A stretch of 64,000 nt of DNA from Pseudopithomyces maydicus (GCA_026873275.1 JANTUC010000008.1:310001-374000); one strand, 5' to 3'; counted from the first letter of the stretch, positions 35,464-47,656 are shown. Notes: a model not told the origin generated them from the letters alone. Translations and numbers: made by a program.

Positions 35464-38400
35464 ATGGCCGAGCTATTTGCTGCGGGAGTCGGCATCGCTG
35501 ATGTTGCAGTACGGGTGATCAAATATCTTAAAGATGTCAAAGCTGCTATGAAGACCATTGAGGATGAAATTGGGGGATTGATAAGTGAGGTGGAGGAACT
35601 GATGATGATACACCAACAGATAGAAAGAGATTATCTCGCAAATTATTGGCAAGCAGCCCCGGGAAGCGAGGAGAATACGCTATGGCATAGTGTTGGTCAC
35701 ACTCTTCAGAAGGGTCGGCAACTCACTGAGAAGCTGGAAGTTACTGTGACGAAAATTTATGGTGAAGACCCAAGTATCACCGGTAAACGAGACGCCTTCA
35801 TCAAACAGCATCGATACCGAAGCAAAAATCTCATCATTTCCGGCATAAGAGATCAAATGGCCACATATCACAGTGTGCTGCATATGAATATAAGCAGGAT
35901 CAACATGTAAGTGAACATTGCGAGTATAGTCTGAATGAAATTCTGAGACAGATCCAGGTATCTGGGTCGTGAGCAGCGCGAACGCCAGCAGCATCAATTC
36001 GTGGAGCTTTCCAAGCTGGTGAAAGACCTTGAGAGTCGACTAGGGTCGATCCCTGACACAACTTCTCAGCCAGGCGATACGGCTTCTGTTGCAGCTGTAT
36101 ACAAAGATTTTACAGCTTTGTCGTTAACCGTTCTTAAACAGATCACCTTATCTCCCCAAAGCGTCGAGACCAAAACTGAAAAACCTTCGTTAACAAATAC
36201 GCACTTCTACATACCTAAGCCTGTCGATCAGTTCTATACTGGACGCACAGAAGAAGCGAAGCAGCTCACCGAATGGCTTCTACCTGGTAAAGTGTCGGGG
36301 AAAGAAGTGACCGAGGATAAGGTGCATACAAGTCAAAAGCGCTTTGTGGTGTATGGAGTCGGTGGTGCTGGAAAGACCCAGTTCTGCTGCAAATTTGCCG
36401 TGGACCATCAGAACCTGTGAGACACTCTTCCTCCCAGCGCTTCTCGTTCCTGTTATAGGTGCATGGCTAACAATACATGAGCTTCTGGGCTGTGTTTTGG
36501 GTAGATGGCAGCAGCCGGCAAAGGCTCAAACAGACTTTTGCTCAGAATATCTCCCGGATCGGAGGTGTAGAAGCCAATGAAAACGCTGCACTTCACTGGC
36601 TATGCAACCAAACACAGCCGTGGCTCCTCATAATCGATAACGCAGACGACCCTGATCTATTGCTCGACGACTATCTCCCAAGGGGTGCAAATCATGGACA
36701 CATTCTTATCACCACGCGAAGTCCCTTCAATAAGTCTTATGGCACCGTTGGCAAAAGGTTCTTTGAGTTCCAAGGCCTCAGGGCCCACGAAGCAAGCTCT
36801 TTGCTTCTGAAAGCTGCCGAGCAGGCACGACCATGGAACTCCACAGTATCACGCCTTGCGATAACAATCACAAAGACTCTTGGGTATCTTGCGTTGGCCA
36901 TCACACAGGCAGGTCGTACCATCCGTAACAAATTCTGTAAACTTGAAGAATACATGGACTATTATGAACGCCAATGGAAAAAGACAAGACAAAACAGACA
37001 AGCGGTAAAGGGGAACGATGTCACTGATCACATGAGTGTCTTTGCGACTTTCGAGCTCAACCGTCGGGCAATAGAAGAACGGGATGATGAAGCCTCTAGA
37101 GATGCACTCCAGTTGCTCAACACCTTTGCATTTATGCATAATCAAAACATTCGGTTCGAGCTGCTGGCAAAGGCAGTAACCAATAAAAAGGCGGAAGAAA
37201 TACAACAAGAGCAGAACGAGAAGAAAGAATCAGAGAATAGGGCTATTGCTCCTTCCGTTGATTGGTCAGCATGGGTGAAGAATGCTGCAGTCCGTATGCT
37301 TACTTTTCTTCACGAGAATCGGAGCCCCCTGTACTACCTAGTGTAAGTCATTCTAATCTTAAAGTGAAGGATGATGCTTAAAGTCTACAGATTGTGCGAG
37401 CCGGGCGAGAATCGAAGGAATTTGATCCTGATCGTTCGCGCGCAGCCCTTCATCAACTTGAGCAGTTCTCACTCATCACACAAAACACGGAAACTGACAG
37501 CTACTCTCTACATCCACTTGTACATAAATGGGCGCGAGAACGTCCGGATATGAGCATTGCAGAACAGTGCGTTTGGGTAGAAGCAGCGTCAGTGCTAATC
37601 TCCCACTGCATCTTATTACCACCCCTCGGAAATACTGTTGAAGATGAAGACATTCGAACCTATCTTTTGCCCCATGTCGAACATGTCCGTACGTGCCAGG
37701 CATCTATTGAGCAACGTATGCGAGACAGGCGCATCATGCGCGTGAACCCATTTCCTATCTTCGAGCCCACATTTAGTAGGGAGAAAGCACTCATGTACGC
37801 CAAGTTCAGCATCGTATATGCGCAAAACGGGAGGTATGAAGACGCGAAAAGATTGCAGATGGTTGTCAAAGACTTTCTTATGAAGATGGTGGGCATGAAA
37901 TACGCAAATACTCGCCGCATCGCACTTGCCTTGGCGAACACTATGCTACTACTCGGCCAGGCTGATGATGCTGCTGTCCTACAAGAAGAGGTCCTAGATG
38001 CATGCTTAACTTGTCTTGGGGCAAATTCGCTCGAAACGCTAACTACCAAGTGTAAGCTCGGATCGTCGCGATATGCACAGGGCCGTTTCTCAGATGCGAA
38101 ACAACTCCTACACGAAGCTATTACGGATCTGGAGAGATACTATGGGGCGTTACACGAAGAAACCCTCGAAGCGAAAGATAGCCTTGGAAGAGTTGTCATC
38201 ATGTTCTACACCCAAGACTCCTTTAAACTAGCCCAGAAGCTCCATTTGGAAGCTGTAGAAGGCATGCAACAGGTCCATGGTCACCAACACACGCGCACAC
38301 TTACCGCCCACGAAAATCTATGCATGGCCATAGTAGAAAGCGGCAACCAGATGCGAATGACAGAGACTCTCAACACGATGAACGAAGTACTTGAGGTGCG

Positions 38401-38920
38401 CAAGGAAAAGCTTGGGAAGGAACACGGCTTCACCCTTCTCGCCATGTTGAATTTATCCAGAGTTAAGATCGCTATGGGCGACTTGGAAGGCGCCGAAGCA
38501 CTGCTTGAAGAAGGGTTGAAAGTCGGAGAGCGCAATTACGGACCCGACCATGTCGGATGTCTATGGGCCCGCACCCTTATCGCCAAAATATGGATTCAGC
38601 AAGGGAAATGGCGAGATGCAGAGCGCCTACTCGTTGACAATACTCAAAGACAACACAATCTCCTCCAGGGTAGAGGGAAGTACCACCCCGATCGACTGGG
38701 TGGACTGGTATTGCTTGCTACAGTGTACAACGCACTCGGTCAACTTGATGACTGCATCAGGGTGGCCGACGAAGCACTGGAAGGCTTCAAACGGATCGGT
38801 GGATCGAATCATCCTTTTGCAACACGCCTGGAAGAAGATAAGAAGCAGTGGATGGGTCAAGCCAGTGTGGACGAAAGTAGTACTGCAAGCTTGTTAAAGT
38901 CGAGGAGTCATACATTCTAG
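35464..38920 (+). CDS. Fungal NLR (STAND) protein with NB-ARC-type NTPase and TPR repeats
   Basis: A signal-transduction NTPase of the type used by fungi in non-self recognition and cell death. Exons by my reading: 35464-35906, 35958-36416 (35952 also works as a start), 36482-37340 and 37391-38920, giving 1096 residues. The N-terminal 150 residues are helical and resemble fungal STAND N-terminal (HeLo-like or SesA-like) domains; which one is not resolved. The P-loop is YGVGGAGKTQF (about residue 281), split from the rest of the NTPase by an intron. Walker B is WLLIIDNADD (about 351), then HILITTRS and the GLPLA-like GYLALAITQAG. The C-terminal half has kinesin-light-chain-type TPR repeats (for example SLGRVVIMFYTQDSFKLAQK). 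The third intron needs a GTGTAA donor; the better GTAAGT two bases later would break the frame. Everything else is intact. Confidence 0.9.
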
Positions 38921-39237
38921 TCAGAGACCCGGCTCAACCTGGTTCGCAAAAGTCCAATTTTTTACTACTCGGCGCTCTTGACTATTGGATATGAACTGGG
39001 CAGAAACGACTTATTTCATAGAATTCACCTGCTAGCTCAAGATAGCACATTGACTTGATACTCACTACCTGCTAGCGCATGGTTATTCGGCAGGCTTGAA
39101 ACATACTCCAGAATAATCGTGAACATTGGTGACGTTCACCAAACAGAAGTGCGAGAGGAAAGTTTAGCACTCCTCGTTGTTGAATTCGTTGCGCCCGGTT
39201 TGCCTTTGGCTGGAGTCGGCATGACCTGTATAGGTCC
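38921..39237. other. Intergenic with dispersed repeat copy B
   Basis: About 320 bp between the NLR stop and a weak minus-strand ORF. It includes most of dispersed repeat copy B and no gene. Confidence 0.65.
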
Positions 39238-39256
39238 TTACGACGTTAATTGAAAA
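39169..39256 (+). repeat. Dispersed degenerate repeat, copy B
   Basis: This is the partner of 1751-1854, in the same orientation and more GC-rich. It lies just 3' of the NLR gene and overlaps the last codons of the weak minus-strand ORF at 39238. Shared cores include TTGCCTTTGGCT and GAGTCGGCATGAC. Confidence 0.65.
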
Positions 39257-39564
39257 CCATGCGAGAAAAAAGCACCAAGTATGCCTCCCATCACCACGAG
39301 CTTACGCCTAGACCTATCCTGGCATAAGAACGCAGCGAAAGAAACTCTGTCCAATAAGCTTTCCAACACCCCCAGCCCTTCCAACATCTCGCTCGGAGCT
39401 CCAGAAATAAACTTGTCCCTCTTATGACGTTCTTCTGCACGAGCGTCGATCGCGCTGGCCCCCACAGCCCCGTTCGACGACCCGTCGATCTCTTCCGAAA
39501 AGGGTAATAAACCTGTCCAAGACTCTATACCAGCATGCAAAACCACGGTTTGCCTGACTTTCAA
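39238..39564 (-). CDS. Hypothetical protein (weak)
   Basis: A 108-codon frame with protein-like composition (for example ESWTGLLPFSEEIDG and SEMLEGLGVLESLLDRVSF). It has no ATG of its own near the start; the frame stays open upstream to a TAG at 39592 that could be a splice acceptor, so a 5' exon may lie at 39600-39700. I recognise no family. The C-terminus overlaps dispersed repeat copy B, so the ORF may be part of an old element. Confidence 0.3.
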   Translation of the reverse strand: MKVRQTVVLHAGIESWTGLLPFSEEIDGSSNGAVGASAIDARAEERHKRDKFISGAPSEMLEGLGVLESLLDRVSFAAFLCQDRSRRKLVVMGGILGAFFSHGFQLTS

Positions 39565-39791
39565 CTGCAGCAGTGATGTATGTGGCTGCGCCTAACACAA
39601 AATAGCATGTTTAAAGAAATTCTTATATGAACCACAAAGGTAGCGTCCGACTCACAATATACACTCACACATAACGTTGCTTCCAACTTTACACTACGTC
39701 TTCGCTCCGAATTGCTCTCACAATTCCTAAACGCATAAATAGCCTACCCACCATTCTCTCATAGCGCCATCTATATCTACCTACCCAAGCA

Positions 39792-40204
39792 ATGGGCTGC
39801 GGCGCATCCAAACACAAACCCGCGTACAACGGCTACGCCCCTCAACGACCCTACATGACACAACCAAACCACGGGCGTTACAAGCCACAGCCAGCATACG
39901 GCGGATATCAAACGTCTGCACCTCATTCGTATGGGGCGTATCAGGCGATACACCCGCAGAATGCTTACTACGCCCCTGCGTCATACGGGAAGTTGTCTAG
40001 CAAGCAAAAGAAGAAGATGAAGAAGAAGAATAAAAAGGCAAAGAAATACGGCGCGATAGGAGACGTGGTGGGGAATGTGATTGGAGAGGGGGCGCAGCGT
40101 GGGGAGGAGATGGCGGCGGATGGGGAGGGGATGGCGGCGGGTGGGGTGGGGATGGTGGCGGTGGTGGAGGTGGTGATGGAGGAGGAGGTGGTGGTGCGGC
40201 GTAA
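39792..40204 (+). CDS. Small predicted N-myristoylated Tyr/Gly-rich protein, one apparent frameshift
   Basis: The frame begins MGCGASKHKP, a good N-myristoylation signal with a Cys at position 3 for palmitoylation, so membrane anchoring is likely. The next 70 residues are rich in Tyr, Pro, Gln and Ala. A strongly basic patch follows (KQKKKMKKKNKKAKK) and then GDVVGNVIGEG. At the G5 run 40088-40092 the present frame turns into a Val/Glu/Met-rich tail that ends at 40241. One extra G instead gives a regular tail of WGGDGGG units ending AA-stop at 40204, with a total of 137 residues exactly. The regular register is far more protein-like. Function is unknown; the single-exon gene sits between the NLR and a P450. 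Confidence 0.72.
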
Positions 40205-40912
40205 ACTGAGGCAATGCCCCAGTGATGAGAGTCATGACTGATGTTTGTTCTGATAATTTGTCTCGCATTTTTCAAATATCCGTAATTCTATGTATGTATG
40301 TATGCGTGTATGAATAGGGAAGCACTTTTGTTGCAGTATCGTGGTGCCTCGCGGTGGGCAATGTATCGAGCTTTCGGCTCACTCGTGTGCGGCTGCAAAA
40401 TGTACGGAAGGCATTCATACCTGGGAAGTGGGACGTGACGTGAAAACAGTGATCAGTTGAATCACGTTACCTGCTTTTCAGCTAGATACACACTATGTTT
40501 GATATCCTAGTACATCTATCCAATAGGTCCATCGGTCGGACAAGGGCTAATGCATCGGCCGAAAGACAGGTACCGACCGCAATGCCCCCAAATCTCCTGA
40601 AATCCATCTAGGTACAATGAAACCGATAGCAAACTTGCGCAATGCCTCAGATACACTTGCTGCAGGTACCAGATCTGATGTTGTGCTGGCGCCAGCGCAC
40701 GCTACGAAACATTAGCCAAAGTAGGGCGACGGGTGCCAATCCCAACGCCACATTTCGCACGACAGATACACTAGAAACGCCTGAGCTTGCGCAACTCGCT
40801 CCATGCGCGTTCTGGCATCGATTGCCATTAAAACCATCGATGTCCCAGTGCTGACACTCTAATCGCCTCGAAAGAGATTTAGAATTTGCCAGGAAAGGTT
40901 GTGGTGCGCAGC
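40205..40912. other. Intergenic, no gene seen
   Basis: About 700 bp of mixed composition between two plus-strand genes. It should hold the promoter of the second P450. Short open frames lack coding character. Confidence 0.65.
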
Positions 40913-42572
40913 ATGGCTATCTCGGCATGGGCGGATGCCGTCCAGCAACAGTCCGGATCGAACGTGATATTGACGGCCTGCGCTGTCGTTGCTGCCCTCG
41001 TATTGGTGAAGAGATTATTTTCTGGTTCCACATCATCCATCCTTCTTCCTGTATGGATACCGCTTGAGATTGGGCTCACGGGCTACTTGCTACCTCAGCG
41101 CGGACGTGGGCGCCGTATACTGTACGTAGGCATCGCATGTCAGCTTCATTCATACAACTTACTAACTTTGATATCCGCAGATCAGCACTGGGGCGCAAAA
41201 ATGATTCCGTCTTCGGCATCACGTCAAAACATCAGATCCTTACCGATCCCGCACAGATAGATCGCCTCATGGCGCATTCTGCAAGCTCCATCACATCTGT
41301 GCCGGTGCAGTACACCATCTGCACGCGTGTATTCGGGTGTCCGCATTCCCCAGAAGTGGAGAGGAAATTCTACGCCTCAGCCAAGGACCTCACTTCCCCG
41401 GTGGAAAAGCTGTTCTTGAACGAAACCGCCGCCACCACCGCCCTAGAGCGCGCAGACATCCCCAAGGCGGTCCGATCCCTCGTGAGCTTCTCCTCGGACC
41501 CCGCGCACATGAAGCGCTGGGAACAAGCCGCCAACATCAAACTCACCTCCCTCGATGGCCTCCCCGCGGTGGAAGCCGACCTGCAGAGCCTCAGCAGAGA
41601 CCTCGGCGCCTGCATTGCCATCCCGCAGCTCTACGGCCAGGACTTCCTCGACCGCAACCCCACGCTGCTCTCCGACTTTTGGACCTTCGACAACGAACTG
41701 TTCCCCCTCGCCATCATAGGCGTCCCCCGCTGGGCACCCATCAAGCCCGTCCGCGACGGCATAGCGGCCCAAACACGCATCCACAAGGCGCTCCAGGGCC
41801 TCTACCGCCGCGTGGCTCAGCTCCAGGCCGGCGAACCCATCGACTTCGACGCCGACCTCTCGGACATAAGCCCCATCCCGCTGTCGCGCGCAAAGACATA
41901 CGCAGCCCACGGGTGGACGCCGACCGAGATCGGCCAAGCCGAACTCGGGCTCTTCTGGGGACAGAACGCAAACACGCAGCCCGTTCTCTTCTGGCTGCTC
42001 ACATACGTGTACTCTTCGCCCGGGCTCCTCGCCCGCATCCGCGAGGAGATAGCGCCATGCCTGACGCTGGATGACCACGGCGCCCTCTCCGCCCTCGACA
42101 TCCCCTCCCTAGCCCGCACCTGCCCCCTCCTCAAAGCCTCCATCTTCGAAACCTACCGCCTCGTCAACGAGGCAAACTCCCTCCGCCACATCACCCAGCC
42201 TACGACCCTCCCCTCGGGCGCGCCCCTACCCGCTGGGACCTTCATCTCGGCGCTGATGTCGCTGCCCGACCACGACGCCACCGTGTACGCGGAGCCGGAG
42301 TCTTTCCGGCCGGAGCGCTTCCTGGAGGAGACGGGCGAGGGCAAGCTGGTGGCGCGGTACGGGCGGTTGCGGCCGTGGGGGTGGGCGCCGCCATGTGCAA
42401 GGGGAGGACGTTTGCGGAGAGGGAGATCATGGCGGTGGGGGCGGCGGTGTTTGGGATGTGGGATGTTGGGCCGGTGGGGGAGAGGTGGGAGGTACCCGAG
42501 CGGGTGCCGGGGACGGGGGTGCAGAAGCCGGTGAGGGATGTGAGGGTTGTGATTAGGAGGCGGAGGGGGTGA
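40913..42572 (+). CDS. Cytochrome P450, CYP7/CYP8-like fungal clan, one apparent frameshift
   Basis: Two exons, 40913-41121 and 41181-42572, with a 59-nt intron (branch TACTAAC). The N-terminus has a hydrophobic anchor (VILTACAVVAALVLVKRLF). The I-helix reads LFWGQNANTQP, which lacks the usual acidic-Thr pair and is typical of the CYP7/CYP8-like group; the K-helix ExxR is ETYRL. The heme loop falls at the frame break. With one more G in the run 42377-42381 it reads RPWGVGAAMCKGRTFAERE, with the heme Cys in place, and the total becomes 533 residues. As the sequence stands, the frame ends at 42534 with the heme Cys lost. The substrate is unknown; fungal members are often near secondary-metabolism or sterol-modifying genes, which is not shown here. 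Confidence 0.87.
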
Positions 42573-45500
42573 GTGTAGGGATTGGGTATTTGGGGAGGTG
42601 GTGGGCGTGTAGAGGGGTGGCGGGCGAGGCGTGGATGGGGGTGAGACGTGCGGGGGAGGGTACTGTTTCTGTGAACGACGCATGGCATATGTTTGAGGTG
42701 GGATTTGAAATGATGTATGGGATTGGTACCTTCAGGGAAGGTCTCGTTCAGATTGGGAGGCATACGCATACATAATTGGGGGCTAACCGTTAAGCTATTT
42801 TTGAGAGCAAGTTATTATTGATGGGGTGGTAAAAGGACATCGTAGGATTTTACACAGCTAAGGCTAGCTAGATCCAGCAATAGAACAAATGAGTTTAGCA
42901 TCAATTGAGTTATTTCCAAGATTTATGCCGCAACGAAGACTTGAGACGAGAGAAAACAAATCCCCAAAACATAAAGCTGCACAATTTGAGCCATGAACTG
43001 CTTACACCGCTGTCATACATGGATAGATAAGGGTATTCGCAAGGCGTTCACGACAACCACTCAGACGCAAGGCACATGCCGACTGTTCCTGGCGGAAGTC
43101 TGTGTATGCACCGCACGCATTGCAGGACATTGCAGGATACATACACCACACCACACCGCACACACCCCTCCATCATCCAACCCTGAAGACGTGCTCAAAT
43201 TTAAACTTTAGGCGCCCCGTCATCACCACGATGACCAGAATGGGGAAAACCGGAGTAATTTTTTATCCTTTCGTTTCTTCTTTGGTAAGACTGACAACTG
43301 ACACCGGGTGCAGAAAAGCGATCGTCCTATGTACGTACGCCGCACCGTACCTTCCTTGATGAATCTAGTACATTTCAAGTATGCATGTAAGTAGGTAGTA
43401 TGTATGTAGGATGTAGGGTACTTGCACCCCGTGGAGGGAGTGGGCCCTGTCTTTCCCTTTCGCTCTGCCGAAATGCCGAGAGGTCTTGAATTTCCTTCTC
43501 TGCTTGTATTCCCGAGTGGTGCAGCAGGATTCGCCTTCGCCCTCGCTTTCGCCCCGGCGCGTCTGACATGACAGCCGTACACATGCATATACCCACTTAC
43601 AGTAGCCCTGTTGGTAAGGTGACCTCTTCGTAAGCGCACATTAAGCTTATAGTTAGAGTTGCATCGTCTCCCGACACTAGCACACGTCACATGAAGCCAA
43701 TCGCAGATCGACGATACATACAAATGGCGCTTCGTTCGGAGAAAAAAAATTTACTTCGCTGTGGGCTTGGCGACATGTCGTCGACTAAGCGGGAAGGGCA
43801 GGTGCTGCATGACGTTGCAGACTTGACTTCCCATTGTGCTACTTGCTCACAACAGGACAGATTGCTGCGGGGCGATCCATATCCATGTACGTTATGGGCG
43901 TAATGTACAGTAATCGTAATCGGTGTTTGCCTGATTTCGCCTCGCCAAGACCGTCTGTTCCTGTGAGGAAGGAGGCGTATTCTCAACGGACGGGCGAAGC
44001 AAAAGTCCAACGCAGGGCATGACGCCCTGGTCTCGCACGAAGCTGCAAGCGGAATCCGGGTACGGCAAGGGTGGATGCGGGTCGGCAAGATGCAATTCTT
44101 CGAGATGTTTTGCAAAGTCCGTGGACGGCAGTAGCGTGCAAGCGCCAGCGTACCAATATGTTGGTGTAACGGCAGCACCTGCAGCACCGTTGCTGTATAC
44201 GACTGGTCGATAAGGCACGGTTCTTGGAGCAATATAGACAGTGATACCTGCCATGTTTGGGGGCCAAGGCGTGGTAATACTAGAAGTTGATCTTACATAC
44301 GAAGCAGAATCGAGACTGGGGCGGATTGAGGAGCAACCGGAATTGGACATGATCCAACAACGTGCGTACATACGAAGGTCCCTAGTCTACGGGCGTAAAA
44401 CTATCCGAATACGTAGCAAACGACTGGACGAATCGTGCGTCGGGTTGCGAGCCCTATTTTGGGTCCATGTCTGACTGTGCAGCGCCTTCGTACCTGTCTT
44501 TGCGAGGTGCGAACGAGCGGATAAGGTTCTGAACACAGCCGCTAGCCACTCCGGCGCAGGTTCAACCGGGGTCCATAAAGGTCCATGGGTGGTGGATGCA
44601 GCAGCGCGGCGAAGCAACTTGGATGCGCAGATTGCGTTGCGGAGATTCCCTGCACTCCAGGGCTGCAAACTCAGACACAGGCACGATGCTGGCAGCTGTC
44701 ACTCGCAATGCAAGCCCATTGGCACCGAATGAGCGTCTTGGCGCCGGGTGGAGCAACCCCCAGACCGATGAGTTGTGTGATACTGTACGATGAAGCTTTT
44801 TGCATCGACGAGGCGTGGTAGCGAGAGGAGACAATTAATCTGGGTTGCAGGCCCACCCGCAGCCGCCGTCCCGGGTTTCTCGAGCATTACTCGTAGATTT
44901 CATCTATCGCTCATTGAGGGAGTTAATCAGGAGTCGCGGACAGGCGCTGCGTTATCGGTGGTAAAAGGAATGGTGTCGGAGGGGCCAATTGCTTGGCCTA
45001 CCTTAATCTCTCCATCGGTGCTGCCGCTCTCCCGTGCTGAGGGGGAGAAAAGCCACGGCGGAGGGGGCGGATTCTAGAGCGCCTAGGCGCTTGTCGTGCT
45101 CGCGCGATAGGCTTGGGGTGGAGCGTAGGGTCGCGGCGCGGGCGCTGCCAACATCGTATCCGGCAAGCAAATTCCCTCGCCGTGGGTACTCGAGAGCAGC
45201 GCAGGTGAAAAAGCAAACGGTCTGCGGCAGGTGCATCGTGACGAGGAGCAGGATTACGATGGCATTGCTAAGCGTGCTAACGCGAGTGGGACTGGGCTGG
45301 GTAGGCTCTGTGTGGCGCGTGGCTTACTGCGTCGCTGCAGTGTGGATGAAAGCGGGACAACGGGTCAGAGATTTATGCTTAACTGTCTTTATTAACCTTA
45401 TCTGGAGCACTGCAAGCGAAGCCGGCTGATCAGCTCGCCAAGCCCGTGTTTGCATCGTATGACATGTGCAGTGCACGCCTGGACATGGAGGATTGGCAGC

Positions 45501-47656
45501 GAGTCGTCGGGGGAGTCGTCGTCTTCGCTGTTGGTGTTGGCGTCACTCGAGCTGGCCTCTGAGCGAGCGGCTCTCGAGAGGGGCTCCAGGGCTCCTTGCA
45601 CATCACCTTGCACATGGAGCCTGTTGGCTCGCTGACGCGGCCGGGTGCCCGCACGCTGGCTCAGCGAGGCTTGGCTCAGTGTAGAAACAAAGTCGTTTGC
45701 TGCTTGGCGTGCTTGAGTGGGCTGGGCCAATAAACCTGGATCGGGCCTTTGTCTCGCACAGGCAAGCTGAGACGCCAGGCTCCCACTGTGCTTGCGGTCC
45801 AAGGACCAAGACGACCTCAAGACTGGGCCCGCCGCGGAGTGGATACGGCGCCGTAAGTACGAGACGCGGCACCGGCACGAGACGGAACAAACATGGACGC
45901 CTGGAGAGGAGGCAGACTATCGACGGCCGGCTGCGTCGTGGTCCCTTCTGTGACCCCCGCCGGGGAGAGAGGAGGGTAGGTAGGTAGTAGGGTCTCTCTG
46001 TGGCGAGCGGAAAGGGGAAACGCCGCACAAGGCAATCGGACCCAGGCGTACGGGCGATATGAGACCAGGCGATGCGATGGCGGGCGCAGAGTAAGCTTAA
46101 ACTGCAGAATGCACCAAGGCACAGCGCCCAGCCGCTAGCGTCATCACGTTGCGAGATGTGGAGTCGGGCGGACGCCAGTCCCCAAACCGCAACAGGCTGC
46201 GCGGTTGCTCAAGCTTTGCGCCCATGTACGCCTGTCGTACGAGCTTGGGGACAGGAGCGTGGACGGGCTGAGCCCTAGTCGGCCTCCCTCTGGCAAACGG
46301 GGCACAGTCAGTCCGGAGACAGACACAGTAAGAAGTCAGAGCCAGAGCACCCAAGGGGGAGTGGAGTGGAGCTCGTCGTCTGGGCTCTGCTTGGGGCCAA
46401 GCGGCGCAGAGCAGTTGGAGCCGGATCGTGAGCCATGGCTGGACGGGTGGAGCTGGGCGTGGAATCGCCGTGGATGCCGTGGATGCCAATGCCCTCGCAG
46501 CACGCTGTCATGTCATCGACGGTGCCGCCGGGGCTGGGCAGCTTTGGCAGGCCGGGAGCGGACTGCTGGGCCAAGCAGCGAAGGCTTGTCATGGTTAAAG
46601 ATTGGGATTAGCATCGTTGGCATGGTTCGACTATGCCTAGCCCTGGCTGGGCATGCCGTGCGACGGCCACGGGCGCTCGCATTCTCTTTTGCTGCTCGCT
46701 GCTCGCTGCTCGCTGCTGTACGGTAAGCTGTGCCGCAGCAGCGCCGCCCCTGTGCTGAGCTGGACGGTGGACTCTCACTCGCCGTGGTGCGGGCACGGGG
46801 CAGCAGGGTCTTTCTGGGATCGAGCGCCCAAAGTTAGCACAAAACGGCGTTTAGGAGAAAGCTTGTCTGCTGGACGGGCCTTATTTCACTATCGGCGCCA
46901 CACCAGCAGCCTGGGCGGGCGATCAAGGCCCAGGGCGTGTGCCGAGAGCCAAAGGCATTCCCGGCGCCCATGCCTGCTGCGAATGACTACTTGTACACGG
47001 CACCGCACGCAGCAGCCTGCCTTTGGAATTTTCCGTCTCGTCACCCACCTGTAGCCTGCCCCGGATTTGCATACCCAGCACCCTTCTCGACCCAGCAGCT
47101 AGTCCAGTCTTCGCCATACATATCACCATCCATCCATCCACACAGCTGTACACAATTACATACACACCACCACCGTCCCGACCAAGCCTGCCGACCACCG
47201 CCCGCCTGATCCTTGGAGCTACCTACCGATAGGTAAGTCACGCTTTTATTTTCATTATTCTCATTTTTTTTATTCTTCTCATGTACTCTTCGCTCCACGT
47301 CTTTGATCCCCGCCGCCGCAAAATGTTTCCTTTGCAGTCCGTAGCGGCTGCAAATATCGCAGCTTCCCTATGTACAAATTGCGACTTCCCAGCTAGTCCA
47401 CCACACAAGCAACAATGTCCAAGCCCCGCACCTTTCAACATGTTCAACTACCCTATGTATTGCATTCGCGGCGAATCCCCTTCGGCACGTCCGACTGTAA
47501 TCAACCGCTACATACCAAAACCCCCTCCCAACGCACGCATAAGCTCACTATGGTTCAGGTGGACATGAGATCATAGACGCGTTGTAGTTTTTCGCACAGT
47601 GTGTTCCACGAGCACGCTCTTCTCCTGACTGCCTTCGACTTGACACCAACCTCGCA
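42573..47656. other. Long gene-poor region upstream of the WOPR gene
   Basis: About 5 kb. The left part is AT-richer and holds GTAC/GTAT-type repeats (43380-43400); 45000-46900 is GC-rich with open frames in every register and tandem GCTCGCT units at 46700-46720. A weak ORF is listed separately at 43892-44371. A possible 5'-leader intron of the WOPR gene starts with GTAAGT at 47233. I infer that much of this stretch is regulatory sequence or untranslated leader. Confidence 0.55.
43892..44371 (-). CDS. Hypothetical protein (weak)
   Basis: A 159-codon frame, with a probable internal start at the MSNSGC methionine near 44350. Parts look protein-like (AGITVYIAPRTVPYRPVVYS, then FAKHLEELHLADPHPPLPYP) but no domain was recognised and two other registers on the same strand are also open. 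It may be composition only. Confidence 0.22.
   Translation of the reverse strand: MYARCWIMSNSGCSSIRPSLDSASYVRSTSSITTPWPPNMAGITVYIAPRTVPYRPVVYSNGAAGAAVTPTYWYAGACTLLPSTDFAKHLEELHLADPHPPLPYPDSACSFVRDQGVMPCVGLLLRPSVENTPPSSQEQTVLARRNQANTDYDYCTLRP

Noticed and set aside
39981..40275. Polyproline and polyhistidine frames opposite the small myristoylated protein
   Set aside because: They are the reverse complement of the Gly-rich tail and carry no other sequence.
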